A stretch of 64,000 nt of DNA from Hyphomonadaceae bacterium (GTDB lineage: Bacteria; Pseudomonadota; Alphaproteobacteria; Caulobacterales; Aquidulcibacteraceae). Location of the stretch: NCBI GenBank assembly GCA_021731815.1, contig JAKFWO010000032.1, forward strand, positions 1-64,000. Direction: 5' to 3'. Under the pieces are notes generated by a model. The model did not search any database, was not told the origin of the DNA, and saw only the letters and a program-made list of their open reading frames with translations. Both the position numbers and the translations under genes were made by a program. Every line of letters begins with the position of its first letter. Position 1 is the stretch's first letter. This document shows, in pieces, positions 9,225 through 17,279 of the stretch.

Positions 9225-9300
9225 TCCAATTTATCCTGTTCGCGCGATTCAGAACTTGCGTAGTCGAGGCATTTCGGTGGTTGCCAATCGGAATTGGGCG

Positions 9301-10242
9301 TCAATCGAGCACCGGAATCGGCAGCCGGCGTTTTTTCGCTTCCTCCCGTGCGGCAGTCGAAACGTCTCCGCCAACAGGGGGCGTGACAACGCCCGGTGCC
9401 ACTACGGTGGTAACTGAAGGGGGCGTAACCACCGCAGGCGTGACTACGGTGGTGACCGAAGGGGGTGGGGCGACAACGGGCGGTGCATCAACCCGCGGAA
9501 ACAGGGTCCGGATGCCTGCAATATCCTTGTCGGTCAGGACCAGTGGCTTGCGCGGATCCCACCCATCCTTGCTGCAATAATTCATCACTGAATTGGGGTC
9601 ATATTCGGTCAGCAGAACCAATCCCGGCAGGGGGCGGCCCGGTGCCTGACCATTATTCTGCGAAAGACGGCATTCATCGGGTGTGTCCGGCCGATTTTGT
9701 TCATGGATCAGGCCGAGAACATGCCCGAATTCGTGAATCGCAGTGAATTGCAGACAGCGTTCTTGCTTGTTCACGCATCCGCTGAATCCCGGGTGCTGGG
9801 CCATGTTGAAATTGAGATAGACGCTGGTGCGAGTCCCGAGTGCCGCACGTCCGACGATCGCCCGCGGCCATTCCTGCGGGCCCACCGCGATCCGCACAGC
9901 ACGCTGCCCTGACTCGCAAGCCCCCCAGCCCAGAAACCGGACGCCGGAAGCGGCTTCCCAGCTACCTGAAACTGCCGCGCGCACCAATTGCCGCAAGGGC
10001 TCATGCTCCGGCGTGTTGATCTCCCAGCAAACGGGGATTTCAGACTGTCGCCAGATGACTTCTTCGAGAGTCGCAGCCTTGGAAACGGCCTCTCCCGGGC
10101 CGGGAATGACGAAGGGCTCGCCCTTGAGGGTCAATTGGTCACTTGTCTGGGCCACGGCACCTGAAACGACGCATAGTGGCGCAGTCAAAACCAGTGCGCG
10201 CAGAATTTGGACCACCGCACTTCTCAAATCATGTCTGCTCAT
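9301..10242 (-). CDS. Secreted zinc metalloprotease of the metzincin type
   Basis: This 313-residue protein has a signal peptide (1-31, cut near AVAQ). The zinc site HEFGHVLGLIH is at 170-180, the HExxHxxGxxH signature of metzincins, with a Met-turn at SVMNY (Met220). The spacing and the end TDKDIAGIRTLFPR resemble astacin/matrixin enzymes. No separate prodomain is obvious. Residues about 245-295 are a low-complexity tail with two 14-residue PSVTTVV.P..VTP repeats, similar in style to the linker of the DUF4384-like protein. It lies upstream of the caspase operon on the same strand, separated by a repeat-filled gap, so it may share regulation or an export niche. Linking it to the caspase system is inference. 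Confidence 0.88.
   Translation of the reverse strand: MSRHDLRSAVVQILRALVLTAPLCVVSGAVAQTSDQLTLKGEPFVIPGPGEAVSKAATLEEVIWRQSEIPVCWEINTPEHEPLRQLVRAAVSGSWEAASGVRFLGWGACESGQRAVRIAVGPQEWPRAIVGRAALGTRTSVYLNFNMAQHPGFSGCVNKQERCLQFTAIHEFGHVLGLIHEQNRPDTPDECRLSQNNGQAPGRPLPGLVLLTEYDPNSVMNYCSKDGWDPRKPLVLTDKDIAGIRTLFPRVDAPPVVAPPPSVTTVVTPAVVTPPSVTTVVAPGVVTPPVGGDVSTAAREEAKKRRLPIPVLD
9377..9460. repeat. In-frame tandem repeat, 2 x 42 bp, in the metzincin gene
   Basis: Two 42-bp units encode two 14-residue Pro/Val/Thr repeats near the C-terminus of the metalloprotease. Confidence 0.8.
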
Positions 10243-10407
10243 TACACCCCCCGGTGAGCCCGTCCTTGTGCCGACCTACAGGTGATCGACCCGCTTTGGT
10301 TTGCCCTCAGACCCCGCAAGATTCCTGTGGCCGGGCGATTGGACCAGCAATTTCCACTGACCGACCGCGCATCGACCACGCCGGTACCAGCTTTCGCGGA
10401 TTGTTCA

Positions 10408-10809
10408 TTATTCCGCCTGAAGCTTGCGCTCGATATCCCTGGCTGGCCGATAGACGAGCCCGCGATACCGGATGCTCCGCCCCCAGAAACCGAAGGCGAT
10501 ATCCTTCGTCGCCGCCGGGAGGCCCTCATTATTGCAGCGATCGCCCCAGTCGATGACCTGACCGTCACGGATTTCGAGCTTGCCGCGCCAACTGGCAATG
10601 GCCGCCGCGCCCGGCCCCGGCCCCGTGCAGCGATAGCCGGGCTCGATCGCATACAGCGCCTGTCCTTCAAATTGCTTCAGTCGCCGGGAGGCGGCCCCGT
10701 GCGCATCATTTGTTCTGTCCGCAAGGGAAGGTGTCGACGAAATTGAGATAGCTAATACAATACAGCCAAATATCCTGCCATATGGCCCGACTCGCCCCGG
10801 GACCCTCAA
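10408..10809 (-). CDS. Small secreted protein, function unknown
   Basis: The frame encodes a signal peptide-like stretch (GRIFGCIVLAISISSTPSLA) followed by about 100 residues with two cysteines that could form a disulfide (YRCTGPGP and WGDRCNNEGL). I do not recognise the family. No ATG is in frame near the signal; a TTG at 10809 gives a well-proportioned 34-residue signal peptide but lacks a good ribosome site, so the start is tentative. The frame is open further upstream to 11154, but that part crosses a tandem repeat and is unlikely to be translated. Confidence 0.5.
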   Translation of the reverse strand: MRVPGRVGPYGRIFGCIVLAISISSTPSLADRTNDAHGAASRRLKQFEGQALYAIEPGYRCTGPGPGAAAIASWRGKLEIRDGQVIDWGDRCNNEGLPAATKDIAFGFWGRSIRYRGLVYRPARDIERKLQAE

Positions 10810-11200
10810 TTCAGGTCTGATCCATGCATGATATCCCAAGAACCGCCCCCGCCAAAATTCGTCCCCAGGTTCGTCAGGAGCTTTGACTTTCCTGATCGTT
10901 GATGTCGGGATATTAATAAATAACCGGCCTTGACGCAAGAGTGCACGGCAGGGTTTGTGCGGGACATTCTGCGCATATCGACGCGATGTCGCATCAGGAT
11001 CGGAACCCGACGGGACAGAAGAAGCGACGTGGATGCACGCGAGGGGCCGGCTGGTGCCGGTTTCGCGGCCGGCTGGTGCCGGTTTCGCGGCCCGGATGGG
11101 CCAGGCGACGATCGCTGGTTCTGCTGGCCGTTGCCCGGCGTGCCGACATTCCACCGGCTTGGGTCATCGACCTGTCCCGGATGCTCTCCGAATCGGCGCG
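10810..11200. other. Intergenic gap with a 2 x 22 bp tandem repeat
   Basis: The gap between the small secreted gene and rcdA holds two perfect 22-bp units (starting GGCCGGCTGGTGCCGG) at 11045-11088. Nothing else is recognisable. Confidence 0.6.
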
Positions 11201-11776
11201 TCAGTCCTGGCCGGCGAGGCCCCCTTCGGGCATACCGAGCTTCTCGCGCAGGCGGCGCAATTGCTGCGCGACCGGGCTCGTTTCCGGAAAGGGTGCGGTA
11301 AGCGCGTCATCGCAGCGGGTGATCCGGTCGAGCAAAGCGCGCGCGTCCGACACGAAGCCACCAAAGGTGATGGCCATGGGATCGCTGCCAAATTCCCGCG
11401 GCTCCTGCTGCAGCAAGGCAGGCGCGTTGATCCGGTGGCGGGGTGCCAATAATTCCGAAGCCGGCATTTCCTGCTCGCGCACCCCGCGCACGACGAGAAG
11501 CCAGGCGGCCGCCAGCATCAGGCGCGTGGTCAGCCGCGCGCTTTCGGCGGCAAAAGCCAGCGCCTCCAGCCGGGGAAGATCACGCGAAAAGACCCTGCCG
11601 GGGCCCGTGAGAAAGGCAGCGCTGGTTTCCATGAGCGCCATGCCCTCTGAAAACAGCCGGCGAAATTGTTCTGAATGCGCAAATGCCTCGCACCGGCCGA
11701 CCGGGTCGTCCCACACCCCGTTGGGCCCCGCGGTGAGACCTGGAAAATCCTCGACAGAATCGGAAAAAGGGGTCAT
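11201..11776 (-). CDS. rcdA: RcdA-like regulator of CtrA degradation (DUF1465)
   Basis: This 191-residue protein matches DUF1465, the family of Caulobacter RcdA (about 177 residues). Characteristic segments are FAHSEQFRRLFSEGMALME (32-50), LPRLEALAFAAESARLTTRLMLAAAWLL (about 68-95) and a C-terminal helix with LRRLREKLGM. In Caulobacter RcdA is an adaptor that, with CpdR and PopA, helps ClpXP degrade CtrA at the G1-S transition. With gcrA elsewhere in the window it points to a CtrA-type cell-cycle circuit. It is divergent from the SURF1 gene with about 150 bp between them. Confidence 0.8.
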   Translation of the reverse strand: MTPFSDSVEDFPGLTAGPNGVWDDPVGRCEAFAHSEQFRRLFSEGMALMETSAAFLTGPGRVFSRDLPRLEALAFAAESARLTTRLMLAAAWLLVVRGVREQEMPASELLAPRHRINAPALLQQEPREFGSDPMAITFGGFVSDARALLDRITRCDDALTAPFPETSPVAQQLRRLREKLGMPEGGLAGQD

Positions 11777-11925
11777 GTCGCCTCACGAAACGGGATCGTC
11801 CTATATCTGATTTGCGTCAGGGTCAGCAAGTTCCGCGCCAGGCTCTCACATGTGCGAATTGACCTGAAATCGCGCTTATGCCCTGATTGAATGATTCCAG
11901 ATGCCTTCGAGACCCCCACGGAAAA

Positions 11926-12678
11926 ATGATGCGTTTTCGTCCCCTGCCGGTGCTGAGCACGGTTTCGCTGCTCGCTTTCGTCGCGCTGCTCGGGCTGGGT
12001 CAATGGCAATGGCGTCGGGCCGGGGAGAAGCGGGCGACCATTGCAGCACTCGCGGAAGCCGCCAGCCGGCCGGCACTCGCCTTTGAGGATGCGCTGAACC
12101 AATTGAAGCGCCCGGAGCAGATCCCCGAATGGCGCGCGATTGCCCCCCCAAAAGGGCAAGGCTGTGCGAGCGCGGGAAGCGGTCCTTTTCTGCAGGCGCT
12201 GCGGGTTTCGGATGCCGGGCACCGGGAATATCTGCTGCCAGTCGGCGATGCGCGTGAGGGATATTTGCTCGTCCATATCGCCGAGGGTCCGGCCGGGATT
12301 CACCGATTCCCTGCGCCATGCGCATTTCCCGATCGTCTCGTCCTGCGTCAGCGCATCCTGCCGGGCCGGTTCGGCATTCCCAACCGGCCGGAGACCGATG
12401 AATTCTACTGGATCGACCCGGACGCCATGCTGAACCGCGCGGGATTGCCGATCGCCGCGCCGGGATATTACCTTGCCGCCCCCGAACTCGTCGATCCCCG
12501 AACGGGAGTCCGACGGCCCAATCCCCGGGCCGACCCACAGGCGGCGCAATTGCTGCGCCCGGAAACCCATATCGGCTATTCGCTGACCTGGTTCGGGTTG
12601 GCACTGGCGCTGGCGGCGCTCTATGTCGCGATGCATGTCGCGCGCGGCAGATTGTCCTTCACGACCCGGAAATTCTGA
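11926..12678 (+). CDS. SURF1-family cytochrome oxidase assembly protein
   Basis: This protein of about 250 residues has the SURF1 layout: an N-terminal membrane helix ending in LGLGQWQWRRAGEK (the family's LG.WQ..R..K motif), a soluble domain with DEFYWIDPDAM, and a C-terminal helix beginning HIGYSLTWFGLALAL. SURF1 helps insert heme into cytochrome c oxidase subunit I at the inner membrane. ATG codons at 11926 and 11929 are both possible; the frame is open to 11887. It is not next to cox genes but overlaps purB (TGATG), so the two are probably cotranscribed. Confidence 0.82.
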   Translation: MMRFRPLPVLSTVSLLAFVALLGLGQWQWRRAGEKRATIAALAEAASRPALAFEDALNQLKRPEQIPEWRAIAPPKGQGCASAGSGPFLQALRVSDAGHREYLLPVGDAREGYLLVHIAEGPAGIHRFPAPCAFPDRLVLRQRILPGRFGIPNRPETDEFYWIDPDAMLNRAGLPIAAPGYYLAAPELVDPRTGVRRPNPRADPQAAQLLRPETHIGYSLTWFGLALALAALYVAMHVARGRLSFTTRKF

Positions 12679-13991
12679 TGATCCCCCGTTACACCCGCCC
12701 CGAAATGAGCCGGATCTGGTCGGAGGCGCATAAATTCGCGCTGTGGCTGGAGATCGAGACGCTGGCGGCCGAGGCGATGGCCGGGATCGGCGCTATTCCG
12801 GCCGCGGCGGCAGAAGCGATTCGGGCGCGCGGCGGGTTTGACCCGGCCCGCATTGCGGTCATCGAAGCAGAAATCAAGCACGATGTGCTCGCCTTTCTGA
12901 CCTCGGTGTCCGAACATGTCGGGCCGGAGGGGCGATTTCTCCACCGGGGCATGACGTCCTCCGACCTGCTCGATACAGGCTTTGCGCTGCAATTGCGGGA
13001 TGCCACCGATTTGCTGATCGCTGGCGTCGATCGGGTTCGCGCGGCATTGCGCAAGCGCGCCTTTGAGCACCGCTTGACTCCGATGATTGGCCGCAGCCAT
13101 GGCATGCATGCCGAGCCGGTCACCTTTGGCCTGAAGCTCGCGGGGTTTTATGCGGAATTCGGGCGGGTCGAGACCCGGTTGCGAGTGGCGCGCGAGGAAA
13201 TCTCGGTCTGCGCATTGTCCGGGCCGGTGGGAACCTATTCCGAAATCGATCCGCGGGTCGAGGAAGCAATTGCCGCACGGCTCGGCCTGCGGATCGAACC
13301 CGTCTCCACCCAGATCATTCCGCGCGACCGCCATGCCGCTTTCTTTGCGGCGCTCGCGCTGACGGCGGGGGCGGTGGAGCGCGTTGCTGTCGAGATCCGC
13401 CATCTCCAGCGCAGCGAGATCCGCGAGGTCGAGGAATTTTTCGCCGAAGGGCAAAAGGGATCCTCTTCCATGCCCCACAAGCGCAATCCGGTGCTGAGCG
13501 AAAACCTGACCGGGCTCGCGCGGCTGGTGCGTGGGGCACTGGCACCTGCGCTCGAGAACATGGTGCTGTGGCACGAGCGCGACATTTCCCATTCCTCGGT
13601 CGAGCGTGCGATCGCCCCCGATGCGACAGCGCATCTGCATTTCGCGCTGCACCGCCTGGCGCAACTCATCGAAACCCTGGTGGTCTATCCTGGCACCATG
13701 CGCGCCAATCTCGAAAAATCCGGCGGGCTGTACCATTCACAGGCGGTGATGCTCAGCCTGACCGAGGCCGGCATGGCGCGCGAAATCGCCTATGCGCTCG
13801 TCCAGAAGGCGGCCATGCGCGCGTGGCGCGGCGAGGTTTCCGGACCCGATGCCTTCCGCACATTGCTGGAGGCGGAAACTGGCATCGCCGAGACCCTCGG
13901 CATTGCGGAATTCGACCGGATCTTTTCGCTCGACCGCCATTTCGCTTATATCGACCGCATCTTTGCGCGTGTGTTCGGCGCATGCTCGTAA
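12678..13991 (+). CDS. purB: Adenylosuccinate lyase
   Basis: This 437-residue cytosolic enzyme of the fumarase/aspartase superfamily carries the signature GSSSMPHKRNPVLSEN (about 265-280) with its catalytic Ser loop, and GRSHGMHAEP with the general acid/base histidine region. It performs two steps of purine synthesis: SAICAR to AICAR, and adenylosuccinate to AMP. Its length is usual (430-456). The ATG overlaps the SURF1 stop by one base. Confidence 0.96.
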   Translation: MIPRYTRPEMSRIWSEAHKFALWLEIETLAAEAMAGIGAIPAAAAEAIRARGGFDPARIAVIEAEIKHDVLAFLTSVSEHVGPEGRFLHRGMTSSDLLDTGFALQLRDATDLLIAGVDRVRAALRKRAFEHRLTPMIGRSHGMHAEPVTFGLKLAGFYAEFGRVETRLRVAREEISVCALSGPVGTYSEIDPRVEEAIAARLGLRIEPVSTQIIPRDRHAAFFAALALTAGAVERVAVEIRHLQRSEIREVEEFFAEGQKGSSSMPHKRNPVLSENLTGLARLVRGALAPALENMVLWHERDISHSSVERAIAPDATAHLHFALHRLAQLIETLVVYPGTMRANLEKSGGLYHSQAVMLSLTEAGMAREIAYALVQKAAMRAWRGEVSGPDAFRTLLEAETGIAETLGIAEFDRIFSLDRHFAYIDRIFARVFGACS

Positions 13992-14373
13992 TGATTGGGC
14001 AGAGCGAACCGACTTCGACCAGGGCAGGCATTTGCGCAAAATTGTCCTCGTCCGATCAATCGGTTGAATGCGCTCCAGGGAGCGGGAATGTGCTGCTGTG
14101 CGGCCCATCCGATCATGGTTACCGCCGCTGCTGGCCTGCCGATGGCGCGCGCCCCGGCCAATTGATAATGGGACGATCAGCGGCCTCGCCTTCAGGGCGT
14201 CTTCTGGCCCTTGCAGGGCCGGCCAATTCGCTGGTCATTACGAAGCGGACGACAATCATGATACCTTGCAGTTTCCCGAAAACGGGTCGTGTAAATGTGT
14301 TCAACTATGTTTGCAACGATACATCGATATGTGTCGGTCTGACGATCGGATCCATTATTTTCGGGAGGCATGA
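13992..14373. other. Intergenic gap, no gene recognised
   Basis: This 382-bp gap lies between purB and the GFA-family gene. The last 100 bp before the gene are AT-richer and probably hold its promoter. A stretch TTGAATGCGCTCCAGGG near 14065 resembles the right arm of the dispersed palindromic element but has no partner. No coding frame is convincing. Confidence 0.45.
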
Positions 14374-14781
14374 TTGAGCACTGACATCACCGGCGGCTGC
14401 CATTGCGGAGCCGTGAGATACATGATCCGCGCGGCCCCGCGCCGGGTTTCGGTCTGCCACTGCGCCGATTGCCGCCGTTGCGCGGGCGCGCCCATGGTGG
14501 GCTGGGCCGCGGTCCGCGACGTCGACCTTGAGGTCCGTGGTGTGCTGGCGCGCTATCAGTCCTCGGCGGCGGCGCTTCGGGAATTTTGCCCGAATTGCGG
14601 AACCGGATTATTCTATCGCAATGCCGAATTGTTTCCCGACGAAGTCGATGTCAGCACGGGCACGCTCGACGACCCGAACGCATTTCCACCACAGGAAGCG
14701 ATCCAGCTCGCCGACGCCCCGGACTGGCTTTCAGGCCTGCCATCCCTGCCCGGCCACGCGCGCTTTCCGCCGGAGGGATGA
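14374..14781 (+). CDS. GFA-family (glutathione-dependent formaldehyde-activating type) zinc protein
   Basis: This 135-residue protein has the conserved zinc cysteines of the GFA domain: CHCG (9-12), CHCADCRRC (about 30-38) and FCPNCG (about 72-77). Most members are not proven formaldehyde enzymes, so the substrate is unknown. A TTG start is chosen because GGGAGG lies 6-7 nt upstream; the ATG two bases earlier reads into an immediate stop. Confidence 0.88.
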   Translation: MSTDITGGCHCGAVRYMIRAAPRRVSVCHCADCRRCAGAPMVGWAAVRDVDLEVRGVLARYQSSAAALREFCPNCGTGLFYRNAELFPDEVDVSTGTLDDPNAFPPQEAIQLADAPDWLSGLPSLPGHARFPPEG

Positions 14782-14824
14782 GTCGATTCAGGAAACGGTC
14801 TGACAAGGGGCTGCGCGGTCGGCC

Positions 14825-15343
14825 TCAGCCGCTTCTTCCGCCCGATGCATGACCAAATGAACCGCCGCTGCGCCCGATACTGCCCGAACGGCCGCCAAAG
14901 GTGAAACCGGTGCGCACGATGCTCACCCCGCCAATGCCCGAAAAGCGGTTCGCGCCATTAAGGAAAATGCTTCCCCCCGCAACCACTGAATTGCCGGAAC
15001 CTTCAACGCCGGATCCGACCCCGCCCGAGCCATTGAAAAACCCGTCCGACAGACGAATGTCGGTGGAAATCGGCGTAATCACGACCGGTGGGGCCTCAGA
15101 TGCGGGCGCGACGGCTGGCGCAGGTGCCGGTGCAGCGCGTGGGGCAATCGGCACCGCCGGCCGGGGCTTTACGACCGGGCGCGGTTTCTTTCGCTCGAGG
15201 CCGTCTGCATAAGCGGCCGGTGCGGGCGCGATCAACGCTGCGAGCGCCACACCGGCCAAAGCGGCGGCGAGCACGATGGCCAAAGATCCGTTCTTTCGAC
15301 CCGGTCTCGCAGAAAAATCATTGGAAAACAACATGGAATTCAC
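14825..15343 (-). CDS. Secreted Pro/Gly-rich protein, function unknown
   Basis: This 172-residue protein has a signal peptide (ending near AAYADG at 47; ATG at residue 1 or 4), then a Pro/Ala/Val/Lys-rich stretch (48-90), then a Gly/Ser-rich C-terminus (about 100-172) with GSGG and GRSG runs. There are no cysteines or known domains. The composition suggests an extracellular or cell-surface structural protein. It converges on the GFA-family gene with 43 bp between the stops. Confidence 0.6.
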   Translation of the reverse strand: MNSMLFSNDFSARPGRKNGSLAIVLAAALAGVALAALIAPAPAAYADGLERKKPRPVVKPRPAVPIAPRAAPAPAPAVAPASEAPPVVITPISTDIRLSDGFFNGSGGVGSGVEGSGNSVVAGGSIFLNGANRFSGIGGVSIVRTGFTFGGRSGSIGRSGGSFGHASGGRSG

Positions 15344-15602
15344 CTGAATCCGCCGGCGCGGCCATTCGGAACACTGCGCGCATCATAATCGCAGGCTGAT
15401 CCTGAACCTTTTTTGCGGTGCCTGCAAGGCGATGCCCCTGTGGCGCGAATTCATCCGCAGGGCGAAGTCGTGCATATTCCCGTCCCCACCGAAACTTCAT
15501 TTGCGGGCAGGGGCAAATCCATCCATTGGAAGGGATCGGATTGCGTCGTCCAGATACCCGATATCCGGGCTTGCCACCACCATCCTGACATAAGGGTCGA
15601 AC

Positions 15603-16607
15603 ATGTTTTCAGGCAATTGCAGGCGTGGAATTCATGCCCTGATCGGCTTGGCAGCCTCTGTGATGGCCCATTCGGCACTTGCCCAGGACGCCCAAATCGA
15701 CCCGGTCGGGGAGGCCGCGGAGGAATTGATCGTTCAACAGGCGCGCAAAGGCCCCAATCTGTGGCTCGCCGAGAAGGCCGGGCACGAAATGTGGATCATG
15801 GGGATCCAGTCCCCGGGCCCCAAGGGTCTGAAATGGGATTCTTCGGATGTCGGGAAAGTGATTGCCGAGGCCGATATTGTTGTTCCCTTCCGCTGGGAGC
15901 TCGATGCAGGCGTTGGAGTGTTCAAGGGGATCGGGCTTCTGCTCCGCGCGCGAAAGGTAACGAAGAATGATGACGGAGCGCGGCTGAAAGATCTGGTGCC
16001 CGCCGATCTCTATGCCCGCTTCAGCGCGCTGCGAAAGCAATTCGGTGCCGACAATGATGAATGGGAGGAATTCCGTCCGGCCTTTGCCGGTTTGCAATTG
16101 ACCGAACAGGCGCTCGAAAAAAACAAGCTTCGGCAAGGTGACTTTCTATGGTCTCAGGCCATGAAGATTGCAAAGAAAGAAAAAAAGCCGATCCTTGAAA
16201 CGAAGATCAAGGAAAATCTGGATTTCAAGGAAATTCTCCGCAAGCTCGATCAGGTTTCTCCGACCGATGAACTCGCCTGTTTTTCGGAAACCATCACTGC
16301 ACTGGAGAAAGATTTGCCCAAAGTCCGGCGCAAGGCCTTTGCCTGGGCCGCCGGCGATGTGCAAACCATTCGCGCGCTCAGCCGCGAGAACAAGGCCGAA
16401 ACCGCCTGCGGCGATCCGGTGCTCGCTATTCCGGAGCTTCGCCATCTGCGCGACAAGGGCGACGGGCTGGTGTTCAAAAATCTGATGGAAGCCGCCGCGA
16501 AGCACAAATCCGTTTTCGTACTGGCCGACATGACCTCGGTCGTGCGCACCGACAAGGGATTGCTCAATCGGCTCAAGGCCGAAGGCTTCACCATTGACGG
16601 GCCATAG
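15603..16607 (+). CDS. TraB/GumN-family protein, exported
   Basis: This 334-residue protein has a signal peptide (1-27, cut after ALA). It follows the TraB/GumN layout: PNLWLAEKAGHEMWIMGIQS (family pattern LW....ygs.ylLGT.H), LKWDSSDVGKVIAEADIVV, a long helical middle and a C-terminal FVLADMTSVV.TDKGLLNRLKAEGF strand-helix unit (family VGAGHL.G..G.l..L...GY). The usual GTxH histidine is replaced (GIQS) and the C-terminal GAxH is ADMT, so metal-dependent activity proposed for the family may be lost. Confidence 0.68.
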   Translation: MFSGNCRRGIHALIGLAASVMAHSALAQDAQIDPVGEAAEELIVQQARKGPNLWLAEKAGHEMWIMGIQSPGPKGLKWDSSDVGKVIAEADIVVPFRWELDAGVGVFKGIGLLLRARKVTKNDDGARLKDLVPADLYARFSALRKQFGADNDEWEEFRPAFAGLQLTEQALEKNKLRQGDFLWSQAMKIAKKEKKPILETKIKENLDFKEILRKLDQVSPTDELACFSETITALEKDLPKVRRKAFAWAAGDVQTIRALSRENKAETACGDPVLAIPELRHLRDKGDGLVFKNLMEAAAKHKSVFVLADMTSVVRTDKGLLNRLKAEGFTIDGP

Positions 16608-16609
16608 AG

Positions 16610-16717
16610 AATTTTCGAAAAAATCGAGCCGGATTTCCAAACTGAAATTGCTTTGGTTCAATCATTCGGAGCGCGTTCCGGCGAGAAACCGGACTCTCTT
16701 TCTTCTGAACACCCTCC
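16610..16717 (-). repeat. Bipartite palindromic element, degenerate copy (minus orientation)
   Basis: Palindrome 1 in reverse orientation is 16668-16717 (GGAGCGCGTTCCGGCGAGAA... to CCCTCC), matching the reverse complement of the 9030 copy with several changes. The spacer (GGTTCAATCATTC) and a decayed palindrome 2 precede it. It lies between the convergent TraB-like and thpR genes. Confidence 0.65.
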
Positions 16718-16733
16718 AGGATCCGAAGCCCGG

Positions 16734-17273
16734 TCACACCAAAAGATATTCCCGCTCGAGCACATATTGCGACTGGCCCTTGCCGGTCCAGCTTGAAAAA
16801 AGGCCGAAACTTTCCACGGTGAATACGGGACTTTCAAACAGGCTGAGCCCGCGGGTAAACGCCATGACTTCGGGAAGTTCGATGCCCGGCCGCAGATAAG
16901 CCAGCGTCAGATGCGGCCGGAAGCGCTGCTTTTCGGGGGGAAGACCTGAACGCCGCGCCGCGCGTTCGCATTTTTCGGCCAAAATCTGGAGTTCATTCCC
17001 CGTCGATTCTGCACCGAGCCACAGGCTCGTGGGCTCCGCGCCGCCGAAATGACCCGCCCCCTTGAGCCGCAGATCGAAACGCGGGCGTGTGATCTGAGTG
17101 AGTTCGGTGTCGAGATCCTCGGCCCGGCGCTCATCCATCTCGCCGAAAAAACGCAAGGTGACGTGAAAATTCTCCGGCTTGCGCCATTTCGCGCCATCAA
17201 GGCCGCTCTGCAATTGCGCGATTTCATCGCAAAGCCAATCGGGCGGCACAAGGGCGGCGAACAGGCGCAGCAT
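16734..17273 (-). CDS. thpR: RNA 2',3'-cyclic phosphodiesterase (2H family)
   Basis: This 179-residue cytosolic protein has the two HxTx motifs of the 2H phosphoesterase/LigT fold: HVTL (about 37-40) and HLTL (about 121-124), with the LRLFAALVPP start typical of ThpR. The family hydrolyses 2',3'-cyclic phosphodiester ends of RNA to 2'-phosphates. It follows the ATP-grasp gene by 6 bp and is last in the sucA-sucB strand unit. Confidence 0.9.
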   Translation of the reverse strand: MLRLFAALVPPDWLCDEIAQLQSGLDGAKWRKPENFHVTLRFFGEMDERRAEDLDTELTQITRPRFDLRLKGAGHFGGAEPTSLWLGAESTGNELQILAEKCERAARRSGLPPEKQRFRPHLTLAYLRPGIELPEVMAFTRGLSLFESPVFTVESFGLFSSWTGKGQSQYVLEREYLLV

Positions 17274-17279
17274 GGCGGC

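Larger units (their letters stand above)
8898..9300. other. Probable promoter region of the caspase operon, filled with repeats
   Basis: This 403-bp gap lies between the metzincin gene and the DUF4384-like gene. It contains one full copy of the bipartite palindromic element (9030-9141) and an 18-bp tandem repeat (9174-9224). No gene is credible here; the 67-codon minus frame at 9101-9304 only translates the tandem repeat. Confidence 0.6.

Noticed and set aside
9101-9304. 67-codon minus-strand frame upstream of the DUF4384-like gene
   Set aside because: It only translates an 18-bp tandem repeat and the palindromic element, with no ribosome site.
10810-11154. Upstream part of the frame ending at 10408
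   Set aside because: No signal or domain; it crosses a 22-bp tandem repeat, so only the part after about 10809 is annotated.
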